Part shown: positions 44,917-54,358 of the stretch, piece by piece
Position numbering within the stretch: position 1 is the first letter of the stretch
How the letters are laid out: each line of letters starts with the position of its first letter
The notes under the pieces: generated by a model
The model's input: only the letters and a program-made list of their open reading frames with translations
Databases searched by the model: none
What the model was told of the DNA's origin: nothing
Assembly: GCA_001632435.1 (NCBI GenBank)
Contig: KV424010.1
Coordinates: 59,886-123,885 of the forward strand
DNA length: 64,000 nt
Reading direction: 5' to 3'
From: Calocera cornea HHB12733
Lineage: Eukaryota; Basidiomycota; Dacrymycetes; Dacrymycetales; Dacrymycetaceae
Translations under genes and position numbers: made by a program

Positions 44917-46134
44917 TCACTCGGCCGCCTGAAAGGGCTCGCTCTGCCAATAATGATGCTCGGGCCACCAGCAGCGGACATCCACTCCAGCCAGCTGGAG
45001 TTTGCGCCGCTCGCTCCAGTAAAGCTCTATGAGCCGTACAGAGTCGAGCTCCAGAATGCGGAGCGGGCTTGGCGCGGGCTTGTCTTCGCCTTGCGCAGCG
45101 CGGGTGGCGAACAGCCGCGCATCGCAGAGGTCCTGCAGTGCCTTCATAGGCGGGGCGACGTTCCAGAGCGCCATCTGTTCCAGTTGCGGGACCAGCAGGT
45201 CTCCCCTCCTTGCCCTTCCCGTCAGGGCGCCAACCCACTCGTCCTCTTCCAGCAGGCGGGTGGTGTCCACCACTCCCAGCTGAGCCACGCGCGGCACATG
45301 CCGGAGTGCATCCAGGATCTCGGGTGAGGAGAGGCATGCGCCGCCGTACGTGAGCTTTCGGATGCCGGAGAGCGCGTTGTCGGGCAAACGCGCGAGCAGG
45401 GAAAGTCCGTCGAGTGTGTCGCCGTCCAGGGCGGCAGTACGGCCGAGGAATAGCGTGCGGATCGTGGGCGCGGCGAAGGAGTACAGAAGCGCGCGAATGG
45501 ATGCGGCCGGGAGAGCTGCAAGCTCGAGCGTGTGCAGTTGTGGGAGGTCGACCGCTTCTGTGAGCGCGTGTCCGTGGAAAGAAACGGCGTAGAGGTGTAG
45601 CGTTCTCAGGCCAGGTGAGGCGCGGACCAGGGCGTGCAGCTGCGGGAAGGTGATGCTGACGCCGGAGAGGGAGAGCGACTCGAGCGCGGGCCAGCCGGCC
45701 GAGGCGGGAAGATGCTGGAAGAGTTCCTTTGCGCCCGCGAGGGAGAGGGAGCGCACGCGTGGTGAGGCCTGTGCGAACGACGCCTGGAAGAGCACTTCTC
45801 GCACATGCTTCGCCCCGCTCACGACCACCTCTAGGGGAAGCGCGCCGCTCCTCTGCAGCGCTAGCTGGAAGGGCACGTTCCCACCCTGCTCCTCCCACCG
45901 CTCCAAATACACCACGCGCGTCCAGAGCCGCGGCGTGCGATGCACCACCTCCCTCCAGCGCCCACAAACCGCCGCGACTGCGCGGAGAAAGTCGCGCGCG
46001 GCTGGGGAATCGGACGGGAAAGGAGGCGCGAGGGGCAGGGCATGCTCCAGGATCGCGCTGAGGAGCTCGGGCGGGAGGAGGTCGATGGGCGCGTAAGGGG
46101 GGAGGGGGCCGGGCCCCGCGAGGGAGAGGGGCAT
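44917..46134 (-). CDS. F-box/leucine-rich-repeat-like protein
   Basis: A single exon of 405 aa. An F-box-like N-terminus reads PIDLLPPELLSAILEHALPL, then FLRAVAAVCGRWREVVHRTPRLWTRVVY, the usual form in basidiomycetes (a Trp-rich second half). Residues about 110-330 carry degenerate leucine-rich repeats such as PALESLSLSGVSITFPQLHALV, PGLRTLHLYAVSF and PQLHTLELAALPA. Family knowledge: the F-box recruits Skp1 in SCF ubiquitin ligases and the LRR chooses the substrate; large families of such genes exist in mushrooms and targets are unknown. A long antisense frame overlaps it and is a shadow. Confidence 0.85.
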   Translation of the reverse strand: MPLSLAGPGPLPPYAPIDLLPPELLSAILEHALPLAPPFPSDSPAARDFLRAVAAVCGRWREVVHRTPRLWTRVVYLERWEEQGGNVPFQLALQRSGALPLEVVVSGAKHVREVLFQASFAQASPRVRSLSLAGAKELFQHLPASAGWPALESLSLSGVSITFPQLHALVRASPGLRTLHLYAVSFHGHALTEAVDLPQLHTLELAALPAASIRALLYSFAAPTIRTLFLGRTAALDGDTLDGLSLLARLPDNALSGIRKLTYGGACLSSPEILDALRHVPRVAQLGVVDTTRLLEEDEWVGALTGRARRGDLLVPQLEQMALWNVAPPMKALQDLCDARLFATRAAQGEDKPAPSPLRILELDSVRLIELYWSERRKLQLAGVDVRCWWPEHHYWQSEPFQAAE

Positions 46135-47347
46135 CCGGTGAGCGGAGGGAAGGGCTTGCAGGCGCCTTGAACGACGGAGAGGGGGTTAGCGCTGGGAGGG
46201 GCGACTGGCATTCATGAACTATATACCGGGGCGAGCTGGCAGCGGCCAAGCTGACTCCACCATCCCATCCCGTCCCTGCCGCCGAGCATCAGGGAGGGAA
46301 GTCTGACCATCTCAGAATCCCCTCGGACGGTGTTCCCCGTCGTGCGCGCGCCCCGGCTGCCCGAATCCCGAGTCCAGAAGGGCGTAGGGGACTAGGGGTC
46401 GGTCGTGTGCTGTGCCTTCCAGATAACGACTTGCTCCCGTCCCTTCTCTTCCTCCTTTGCCGGGCTGCCGGGGGTACCCTGAGCCGGCGCGGGTTCGGAC
46501 GGAGAGCGGAGACGCGGAAAGATAACCTCCTCGACCGGGGTGAGACGTGTGTGGGCCGGGACGGCCGCGGGCGGCCGGGCTCAGACAGTGCTCATGTGCG
46601 TTACTAATAATGCACGAGATGGCGCGCAGTTTCACCGAAAGTGGATCGAGTCAGACGGTTTGGGCCCGGAAAGAAAGGAGCCACGGGCGCTTCTTCAGGA
46701 GCAACGAACGATACGAGCGTACCTGAGCGCATCCGGATTCCGGCGCACCTTGCTCTTCGGCCGAGCCTCCGTCGCAAGGGTTATGTGCGGACCTCCTAAA
46801 TGTCCAAGAGAAACCGTTCTTATCCCACCTTCGGCGCTTGATAAAGACGTGATTAGCAGGGAGAAGGACAGCTTCTGAAGCTTCTTTGGAGGCGACGCGG
46901 AGCGAGCATCGGCAGCCCCGGTGCCGGTCGGCGCATGTGGCGCCCCACCCCCAACATTCCGCTCGTAGCCACTCCATCATTCATAACTTCAGATCAGCTG
47001 TGCTTGGCCCCACTCCCACGGAAGATGTCACCATCAGGAGCCCCACACAGAAGGGGCGGGGCTAAGGGGTAGTTATGGTGTTCACAGAATTCCCATTATT
47101 TGTTCATACACTACATGTTACAACATGTACAACAAGCCCTTTGCTCTATTGTTCTGCGTTTGGTATAGAGGCTTCGACCTTGAAATAAAGAAAATGATTG
47201 AAAGGTTGAAGAAAGCAACGTTAGCGGGTGATAAGGTGATGAAACAGGTAAGATGCGCTTCTGCGTGTTGATCGTGCTCCAGATTAGGTGAGCCGAGGCT
47301 AGAGGTAAGGCGTAAGATAGAGGTAAGTGAATGTGGGCGGGAATGGT
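46135..47347. other. 1.2-kb intergenic region
   Basis: Holds the F-box gene promoter, with CTATATA on plus (TATATAG on minus) at 46219-46225, 85 nt from its ATG. No gene is supported in the remainder. Confidence 0.45.
46219..46225 (-). promoter_or_regulatory. TATA box candidate of the F-box gene
   Basis: TATATAG on the minus strand, 85 nt before the start codon at 46134. Confidence 0.45.
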
Positions 47348-49186
47348 CTATGGCTCTCCGGAGGTGGGAGGAGCAGGGTAGTGAATGTGCTGGTCGCCGT
47401 GGATGCGCCGGTCGGGCTTGTCCACCGCGCGGAAGATGACGATGCATGTTGCCCCAGCGAGGGCGATGGCCTGCGGGGACGGTCAGCACGAGCTCGCATA
47501 GAGGATACTGGCAGCAAGCGTACGGAAGAGACATAGAACATCAGCCCGGGGAACGTGTTGATCGTGGCGCTCAGGATGCTACCGAGCACGACTGGGGAGA
47601 GCACCTGCCCGACAGACTCTAGCATCGCGTTCGCGGATAGGATCTCGTCGCTCTGCGCGTGGTGGACGGAGGAGACGAGCAGACTGTTAAGTGCAATGTG
47701 CCCGCCAGCGCCAAAGCCCATCAGGATCGACGCTGCGTATATAGTCAGATATATGCACGGGATAAGGGGAAGGGGAGGACGCACAAGCAAAGACACCCAT
47801 CTTCGTCTTAGAGATCCCGATCATGGAGATGAAGAAAGCGTCGATGACGTACGATACGACGCTCAGCACCGTGTCCGTCCGTCTTGCGATCTCCTGCGGG
47901 GTCAGCTGCATCCCCTTCCTGAGCGCATGCTTGGCGTAGAGGATCCTGCCATACTTGATCACGGAGGGGAAGATGAAGACGAGGACGAATCCCTTGCCGC
48001 CCATGATGAGGGACATGCCGAGGCCGTTCTGGTCCGGCGGGGCGTGGAACTCGTTGATCAAGCGCATCATGACCGCCAATCCGAGGTAGTGCGTTCCGAG
48101 GTACATGAGGAAGGAAGCAAAGCCGGCAATGAGGAGGTAGTAGTCCCTGCGCTCCTCACCCGGGACCTTGGAGACGAGCACGAGTAGCGGCTCGACGACG
48201 GAGAAGATGGGCCGGATGGCACGCTTGAACGAGTGCGCCAGCCCGGCCTTGCCGTCGTCCGGCAGGTCCTCGTCGATCACGTGCTGCATCTCCTCGATTG
48301 CCTCCTGCCGCTCCTCCAGCACGTATGACTCGGGCAGCACGAAGATCTCGTACAGAAGCACGGTGATCTGCAGTGCGAGGGTGACCCAGTAGACGGCGGT
48401 GATGTGGTGGTAGTGCTCTGTAATGTACCCACCGAGCGCGAAGGAGGGTGTGAGGCCGAGCAGGGCGGAGGCACCGAGGAAGGACAGCCCCGACGTCCGT
48501 GTCATAGGCGTTGTGGTGTCGACGACAAACATGCGGCCCACGAGGACGACAGCGGGTACCGAGGCGAACGCAGCGAGGACGATAGCGATACCCGCGAGGA
48601 TGAGGGAGAGGTTGCCCCGGACGTTGAAGGCGAGGAGGAAGCAGGAGAAGGCGGTGCACGCGACCGAGGTGAGGGTGATGAACACGGGCTTGCGGCCATA
48701 CTTCTTCACGAAGAGGTTGACGAGACCGAACGAGAGCATGGCTGCGGATCCGTATCAGTACCGGTGGGGAGGGAGATAAGCCGAACAGCTCACCGGCAAA
48801 GGCATCGACGATGCCCATGATGGTGATAGCGATGGTGTATGCGGTCACGACGGAGGGTATCTCGCACATGGCCTCTGTGGGCACGTGTCCCATTGGAAGC
48901 GCCTCTGGCTCGTGGAGTTCGTACCATCGACGACAGATGATGATGCGGATGATGGCGAGGGTTGTTGTCATTGGCAGCTACCAGCCATGTTTAGTGCGAC
49001 AGCGGACGGGGGGATAAGGGGGGCACGTACTACACTTGCGAGGCATGCGCCTGCGATGACTGGGATGACATACCAAAACTTGTTACCCTTCTTGATGAGG
49101 TCCAAGCCTGAGCCATCCAGGTTCTCCTGGACGGGTTCTGTGGGGAGGAGCGGAGTGCGCTCTGCGACGGATGGTTTGGGAGCCAT
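47348..49186 (-). CDS. MFS transporter (12-TM) of unknown substrate
   Basis: Exons are 49186-49031, 48977-48794, 48741-47785, 47732-47533 and 47470-47348, giving 539 aa. The N-terminus (MAPKPSVAERTPLLPTEP) has the ERTPLL dileucine-like stretch common in vacuolar membrane transporters. TM1 is FWYVIPVIAGACLASV. MFS marks are a KKYGRKPVF loop 2-3, a long central loop (EERQEAIEEMQHVIDEDLPDDG), and KYGRILYAKHALRKGM in loop 8-9. It resembles the fungal Zrt/Hippocampus-abundant-transcript-like or Tet-type MFS_1 group, but I cannot name a substrate. The last exon is hydrophilic and His-rich (RRIHGDQHIHYPAPP). All phases close. The exon 4 donor is weak (GTCTCT). Confidence 0.85.
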
Positions 49187-50099
49187 TGTGGAGAATGAGC
49201 GGTGTGCTGCCGACAGCGGAGGCGAGGGGTCGGGGTGGAAGAGAGGGCTGGGGATCAGGAGTGCCGGGTGGGGTTCAAGTACTATCAGTGTCGTCGGTTA
49301 CGCAGCAGGCTGTATGCATTGGGGTGGTGCGCCCACTTCGTGTTGGGTTGCGCGCGGTGATGCCGCTGGAGACGCGGGGCGGGCGCGGGTGACGTCGGCC
49401 CCAAATCTCGTTCATTCGCGGGCTGCGAGGCCACCCTTCTCCTCCTCTCCCTTGTGGTGCGCGCCTGGCATGGCCAGACCGCACGAGGCGCCGGGCACGG
49501 AAGAACAACGGGTCGTCATTCATTCGCTCCCCCTTCCCGGTCCATTTGCTTATCGCACAACCTTGCTCACGCCAGATTTATGATTACATACACACACCAT
49601 ACGCATGTACAAAGGGGGGCCAGTCCTCCGCTGCGTAGCGAGGTACCTCCCCCGTCGCAGCCCGCACAGCAACCTTCTCCCCCCACCTAAATAAACTCTC
49701 TGGCGGATAGCGTATCGTCAAAGCTTGCTCGTGCGATTAGCAGAACGAGGCATGGCATGGGCTGCGGCAAAGCTTGCGTCGTGCTGGTCTGAACCCACAT
49801 GGTTTGCGCCCGAGCGAGCCTGAGCCTGTGCCCTGCGCCTGCCAGACCAGTGGCAACTTTGAGCCTCTCTCTACCATCGGCTTCCCGCTGTGATGCGAAG
49901 ACTGGCGTATGTGCTACTGTGTTGGTGTTGGTACCGTGCCTCGGGGCCGCTGCGCCTCCCACACGACCCGCCAGGGCGGATGCAACGTGCGCGGGGCGAC
50001 GCGTGGCCGTCGGATCAGCCAGCGAAGACCTGCTATAAACTAGGATCCCCCGTCTCGCTTCGCTCATCGTTTTAGGTCCTAGAAGTTCAGATACTGTCC
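49187..50099. other. 900-nt intergenic region
   Basis: Promoter of the MFS gene, then ordinary DNA. No gene recognised. Confidence 0.45.
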
Positions 50100-50103
50100 C
50101 CAC

Positions 50104-50395
50104 TTGCCTTGCATAGCCTGCCTGTCCTGTGGGTCCTGCCCATCTTACAGGGTCTGTGTGTCCTGCCCATTTTTCCAGTCCTGCCTGTTCTGCCTGTTCT
50201 GCCTGTTCTGCCCATCCTCCCTATTCTGCCTGTTCTGCCTGTTCTGCCTGTTCTGCCTGTTCTGCCTGTTCTGCCTGTTCTGCCTGTTCTGCCTGTTCTG
50301 CCTGTCTTGCAAGTCCTGCCCATCTTGCATAGCCTGCCTGTCTTGTGTAGCCTTTGTATCTTGCATGTCTTGTCTGTCTTGCATACATGGGACAC
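50104..50395. repeat. Minisatellite of 9-bp unit (TGCCTGTTC)
   Basis: About 16 near-perfect tandem 9-bp units between about 50178 and 50305, inside a wider degenerate array of CTGYCYTGC-like words (50104-50395). Because the unit is a multiple of three, all frames stay open (Leu-Pro-Val on plus, Gln-Asn-Arg on minus); I do not regard these as genes. Confidence 0.85.
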
Positions 50396-51160
50396 TTAAA
50401 ATGGGAAAGAGTCCTCACTGTAAAAGGAAAATTGTGCATGTGTCAGGGGACACCAACTTCGCCCCAACTTCGGCTATTATTGGTAGGTTCACAGGTATTC
50501 AACTACTTTCGACATATTCGGCTCTCAGACAACATCTTTGGTCTACCAAATACTGACTTCGGATACCTCAGCACAGGATTAGGTAAGGGTAAGCAAGGCT
50601 GTGACCTTTTGGCTGTGCGGGGCAGTACTTGGCTGTGTTCGGATGAGTAATGCTGTGGTTGGCAATGCTTCAGGCAGTATTGGGTCTCACTTTGGAGTGT
50701 TCAGGAGAAGCTGAGGCTATGTTCACTCTTTTCGTATATAACCTTTGGTACCTTGGGTAGCTTCTCCTTAGATCTGATCTCTGAGGAATCTTCATTGTCT
50801 TGTGAGAAAGCCTGGTCATCACATCCGTCCTCCCGCTCCGAACTCCTGAACTCTCTCCGAACTCTGCTTGCTTCATCCAAACTACCTTTGATGTCCCACA
50901 TATCTCCTAGTTGGACTTATGAAGGGTACGATTGGTTAGTTATTGGATACTGTCAGCCACAACCTCCTCCGAATCCCTCATCTTTGGTCTCTTTGACTCA
51001 GTCAGGTTTAGTCGGCAGCTTTGCTAGACTGTATGCCCTCATAGCATGGGGGCTTTGATCCATGTGCCATTGAGGCATATATATGTCCATCATTGGCCTT
51101 TCCCCCTATATGTCTGGCCAGTGTGGTACATACCCTGCCAACTACCATATTCTGACTGTA
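50396..51160. other. Non-coding accessory DNA between minisatellites
   Basis: Lower GC content than neighbours and no recognisable protein; possibly decayed repeat DNA. Confidence 0.45.
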
Positions 51161-51164
51161 TTCT

Positions 51165-51491
51165 GCCTGTCTTCCATCTCCGGCCTGTCTCCCATCTCCC
51201 ATCTCCTGTCTCCCTCATGGTTGAAAGCTCTTTGCCAAGATTTCAATCTACTCTTCCCCTTCATAATGTACTATTTTGAGCCAAGATATATTTGGACTAC
51301 TCTGATTGTATTCTGACTGCCTTGCTCCCATCTCCCTTGATCTTGTTTCCCATCTCCCTTGATCCCGTCTCCCGTCTCCCGTCTCCCGTCTCCCGTCTCC
51401 CATCTCCCGTCTCCCGTCTCCCGTCTCCCGTCTCCCGTCTCCCGTCTCCCGTCTCCCGTCTCCCGTCTCCCGTCTCCCGTCTCCCGTCTCC
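51165..51491. repeat. Minisatellite of 7-bp unit (GTCTCCC)
   Basis: About 18 tandem copies of GTCTCCC from 51365 to 51491, nearly perfect. Degenerate CATCTCC/GTCTCCC words precede it from about 51165. Confidence 0.85.
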
Positions 51492-51579
51492 TGTCATCTA
51501 CCCCTCATTGCCCCAATTGTTCTATTTATTTAATGTTCCCCAAATAACTATGTGGTGTGTACAGCTAATCGTGCACTCA

Positions 51580-51611
51580 GGTTAGGGTTGGGGTGTGGGG
51601 TTAGGGGTTAG
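51580..51611 (+). repeat. Second telomere-like tract (G-rich on + strand)
   Basis: GGTTAGGGTTGGGGTGTGGGG followed by TTAGGGGTTAG. It shares the TTAGGGTTGGGG composition of the tract at 19808-19860 but is in the opposite orientation. A 14-bp direct repeat (TTTGCTTCCACTGA, 2.5 copies) follows at about 51617-51655. Confidence 0.6.
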
Positions 51612-51691
51612 CTACATTTGCTTCCACTGATTTGCTTCCACTGATTTGCTTCCATTGGACCCCTTCCCCTGAGGTGCGACGCGGACAACGC

Positions 51692-51719
51692 CACGTGCGC
51701 CACGTGCTTTTCCCACGTG
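51692..51719. promoter_or_regulatory. Three CACGTG palindromes within 28 bp
   Basis: CACGTG occurs at 51692-51697, 51701-51706 and 51714-51719, each flanked by C/T and G. CACGTG is the bHLH E-box (for example Pho4- or Cbf1-like factors). No clear gene starts just downstream. Confidence 0.5.
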
Positions 51720-52594
51720 CGCGGCCCTCACCGCCACAGCAACCCGCGATTAGTTTATGGAGGATATGCTGCACCAGGCTCCCCGCATCCAACTAGCTTC
51801 TGTTCCTGCTTCTCTCCACGAGGCAGCGCTGTTCCTCACGTCCGGCGCGTTATAGCCCGAAGGGTATTCGTCGGGGGACGCGTCAGCCTCGGGCATCGTT
51901 CCCTCCGACAGAACCAATCTGATCCTCACACAAACCTCACAGCTGCACCATGGCGGCCTGCAGGAGACCTGGCCGAGTCATCCACGCACATCGGCCGGCA
52001 TGTCCGGCCATTGGAGAATCTGGTTCTGCATGAGATAGAACGCGAGACCAATCGTTACCACAGACTACAGACGAATGGAACACAGTACAGGAGAAGGCAA
52101 CACAAGATAGTCGGGCGAAGACTACATCATTAGTCCAATTCCGTGTCCCATGCTGTTATTGCCTTTTACTGCATCGAGCCTGCCTCAATCCAATACTGGG
52201 AAGATATGCTCTCATTTACCGTCGAAGCAGGCCAAGAGTCATGGAGTGTCGCCGAGTAAGATCGTAGCGTGTTAAGCGACCAAGGAACGAGAAGGCAGAC
52301 TCAACCGATCCTAGGCACGCTACATCTGGAAACATACATGTTGGGGGGACCGACGAATTCGCTACAATAAACCAATAAACAATACAGTAAGCCAGCGGTC
52401 AGTCTTCATCTGCATATATTCTGCGACAACAGCTGCATCTGCCTTGTCTTCCTCGACCTGTCGCTTCCATACCGGCCAGTAAACCCCAAGCCTCCCTCTC
52501 CTTCTTTGCCCGAGTCATGCAGGGAAAGGAGTACAGGAGCCGCGAGCCCATTCGCTCTTCCCCGCACTTTTTGGGCGACGCAATGTTCATCATC
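51720..52594. other. Accessory DNA without a supported gene
   Basis: One plus-strand open frame (51717-52133) ends in a charged HEIERETNRYHRLQTNG stretch that may be a fragment of something once coding, but I cannot assign it. Confidence 0.35.
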
Positions 52595-52730
52595 TTCAAC
52601 TTTGGTGACTGCCCTTGGATCGAGTTCATCGACATCGCTACTCGCAAGCTGCGGAAAACCACCCGGCGTTTCCCAGTCGATCAGACCGGAGGAGCGCCCT
52701 TTGTACACCATGATGTTATGGTCTGCGTAA
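52595..52730 (-). pseudogene. Relic of an APH-like kinase
   Basis: The minus-strand reading HNIMVYKGRSSGLIDWETPGGFPQLAS matches the catalytic Asn plus IDWE metal-site region of the APH family (compare YNVLIHERKFSGLIDWETAAW at 42.6 kb). Neither the HGD part nor the N-terminal lobe is found next to it, and the downstream sequence does not resemble the family. Confidence 0.6.
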
Positions 52731-53047
52731 CTTACTATATGTCGGAGAACATCCTTCTACCCTTTCTTCTCAGATTATGCTGGTCAGCACCAGTGAAGTA
52801 AGTTGTGGATGAAACGTAGTACCGTTCTTGTTGCTTGCGGTTGATGCCGGGTCCAATGGCATCCCCAAACCTTAAACCGTCCACGTCACTCAAATCATGC
52901 CCCGCCAAGTTTCTTTGCTCTCCTTGTGAGAGCCAGGCTCACATCAGTACAAGAGAATAGGGATGGCACCTCCAGATCAGTCATGACAGTGAAAAAGGGA
53001 AAAAGAGACTCAGCAGGAACCCAAATTGGGCTCAAATCTCAAAAGTT
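52731..53047. other. Spacer before tRNA-Asn
   Basis: About 320 nt; on the minus strand this is the 3' side of tRNA-Asn. No gene seen. Confidence 0.45.
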
Positions 53048-53134
53048 CTGCTTCGGAGAGGCTTGAACTCTCAACCTCCTGATTCCGTTCCTAGTGTAAC
53101 AGTCAGACGCGCTAACCAATTGCGCCACGAAGCA
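53048..53134 (-). tRNA. tRNA-Asn (anticodon GTT) with 13-nt intron
   Basis: On the minus strand the acceptor TGCTTCG pairs with CGAAGCA and the discriminator is G. The D arm is GCGCAATTGGTTAGCGC, typical of eukaryotic tRNA-Asn. The anticodon stem TCTGA/TCAGG encloses CT-GTT-A, with anticodon GTT at 53100-53098. An intron of 13 nt (53096-53084) follows position 37, the canonical site. The T arm is GAGAG-TTCAAGC-CTCTC. Confidence 0.9.
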
Positions 53135-53361
53135 CTTGGATGTCTGCCTTTCACTTTTCAAGCATTATATACTAGTACTGCTTGTCACGGCCAGTTTCGG
53201 CAAGGAACGTGCGAATCTGGACGGGATGCGGTGGCGTGTCCCTTGCCGGCTTTTGCTTGACCCGCGCTCAAGTACCCGTTCGTTCGAGAACCTCTCCCCC
53301 AAACCCTCATTCGTTCTCCCTCTTCGTCGTCGTCGTACCCTCTAACCCTCACATCTCAATA

Positions 53362-53959
53362 ATGGCTGTAAGTGTCGCACTCTCCCTCATACCCACAACC
53401 AACTGACCGATTCGCAGCGCTCAGGTGGACGTTCCGGCGGGCGCCCCAGCGCTCCTCGCGCGGCTCCCTCCTCTCAGCAGCAGCGCGGTGCTCACACTGC
53501 CGCTGCCTACCCGCCTGCGCCCGCGTACGGTGCTCGCGCTCCTCCCGCGCAGGCAGCTCAGCCCCAGCAGCCCGGCATGATAGTATGTCTCCCTCCTCCC
53601 TAGCACTCATGGTCAGCCCTAACCGAGTGTCAACAGGCCCAGATGGCGGCCACCGCCGGTTCCGTCGCTATCGGCTCTACCATTGGTCACGGGCTGTCCA
53701 ACATGCTCTTCGGTGGTCGCTCCGAAGCGCCTGCGCCCGTTGACCAGGCTCAGCCCCTCCCTCAGCAGCAGGCGAACCCCATGGGCAAGGCTTGCGAGGT
53801 CCAGGCTAAGGGTGCGTATTTGATAGCTGGCTGGGAAAACTGCTGACGTGTCTCGTGCCTCTAGAGCTCACCCGCTGCCTCGAGGTCGGCGACGTCCAGA
53901 CTTGCGGCTGGTACCTCGACCAGCTCAAGGCCTGCTCGGCTGCTGCTGCCCCGTACTAA
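53362..53959 (+). CDS. Twin CX9C mitochondrial protein (CHCHD2/CHCHD10/Mix17 family)
   Basis: Exons are 53362-53367, 53418-53582, 53637-53811 and 53865-53959, giving 146 aa. The first exon has only the codons for Met-Ala. The N-terminus is Arg/Ser/Gly/Pro/Ala-rich (RSGGRSGGRPSAPRAAP), followed by a Gln/Pro stretch and then the conserved hydrophobic segment AQMAATAGSVAIGSTIGHGLSNMLFGG. The C-terminus carries two CX9C pairs, CEVQAKELTRC and CGWYLDQLKAC, which form two disulphides on Mia40-dependent import into the intermembrane space. Family knowledge: Mix17/CHCHD2 supports cristae organisation and respiratory complex IV. Confidence 0.93.
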
Positions 53960-54358
53960 GCGTGTCCGTGCGGCTTGGGTAGAAATTGCATCACATAACT
54001 TCGCACCAAAACGCATGTAGTCACCCTTTGCAAATCATCTAGTTATACGCCATTACCGCATCACCACTCAGCAATAAACATAAGAACCAAAGTATCATTA
54101 GCTGGCCCGTAAGGAAATGCAACTAGGAATACAGTAGCGCGGTACAGTTGGCACAATACAGATTGGGGAGCGTGAGAGGGTGCATAGCGCATGTATCATC
54201 AATCGCCTGAAGTCGCGTGAGGTCTGCATTACAAATGTCCATCGATCCGTCTAAGTCCACACACCCTCTCTTTAAGTTAGGCGGCCCCTCTTTGTTCCAT
54301 CGTTTCATCATTTCTTCATCGTTTCATCATTTCTTCGTTTACTCGTCTTCCAGCTCGT
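53960..54358. other. Convergent 3' intergenic stretch
   Basis: About 400 nt, including TTTCATCATTTCTTC repeats near 54300-54340. No gene. Confidence 0.5.

Noticed and set aside
44831..46249. 472-codon minus-strand open frame, longer than the F-box gene
   Set aside because: It overlaps the F-box ORF in another frame, is Pro/Arg/Ala-rich with no domain, and is a GC-driven shadow.
50109..50399. Repetitive Leu-Pro-Val or Gln-Asn-Arg proteins
   Set aside because: The open frames follow from a 9-bp repeat unit; no start context, splice or domain supports a gene.
51717..52133. 139-codon plus-strand ORF as a gene
   Set aside because: No family, no splice evidence; only its end looks protein-like, so it was left as unassigned DNA.
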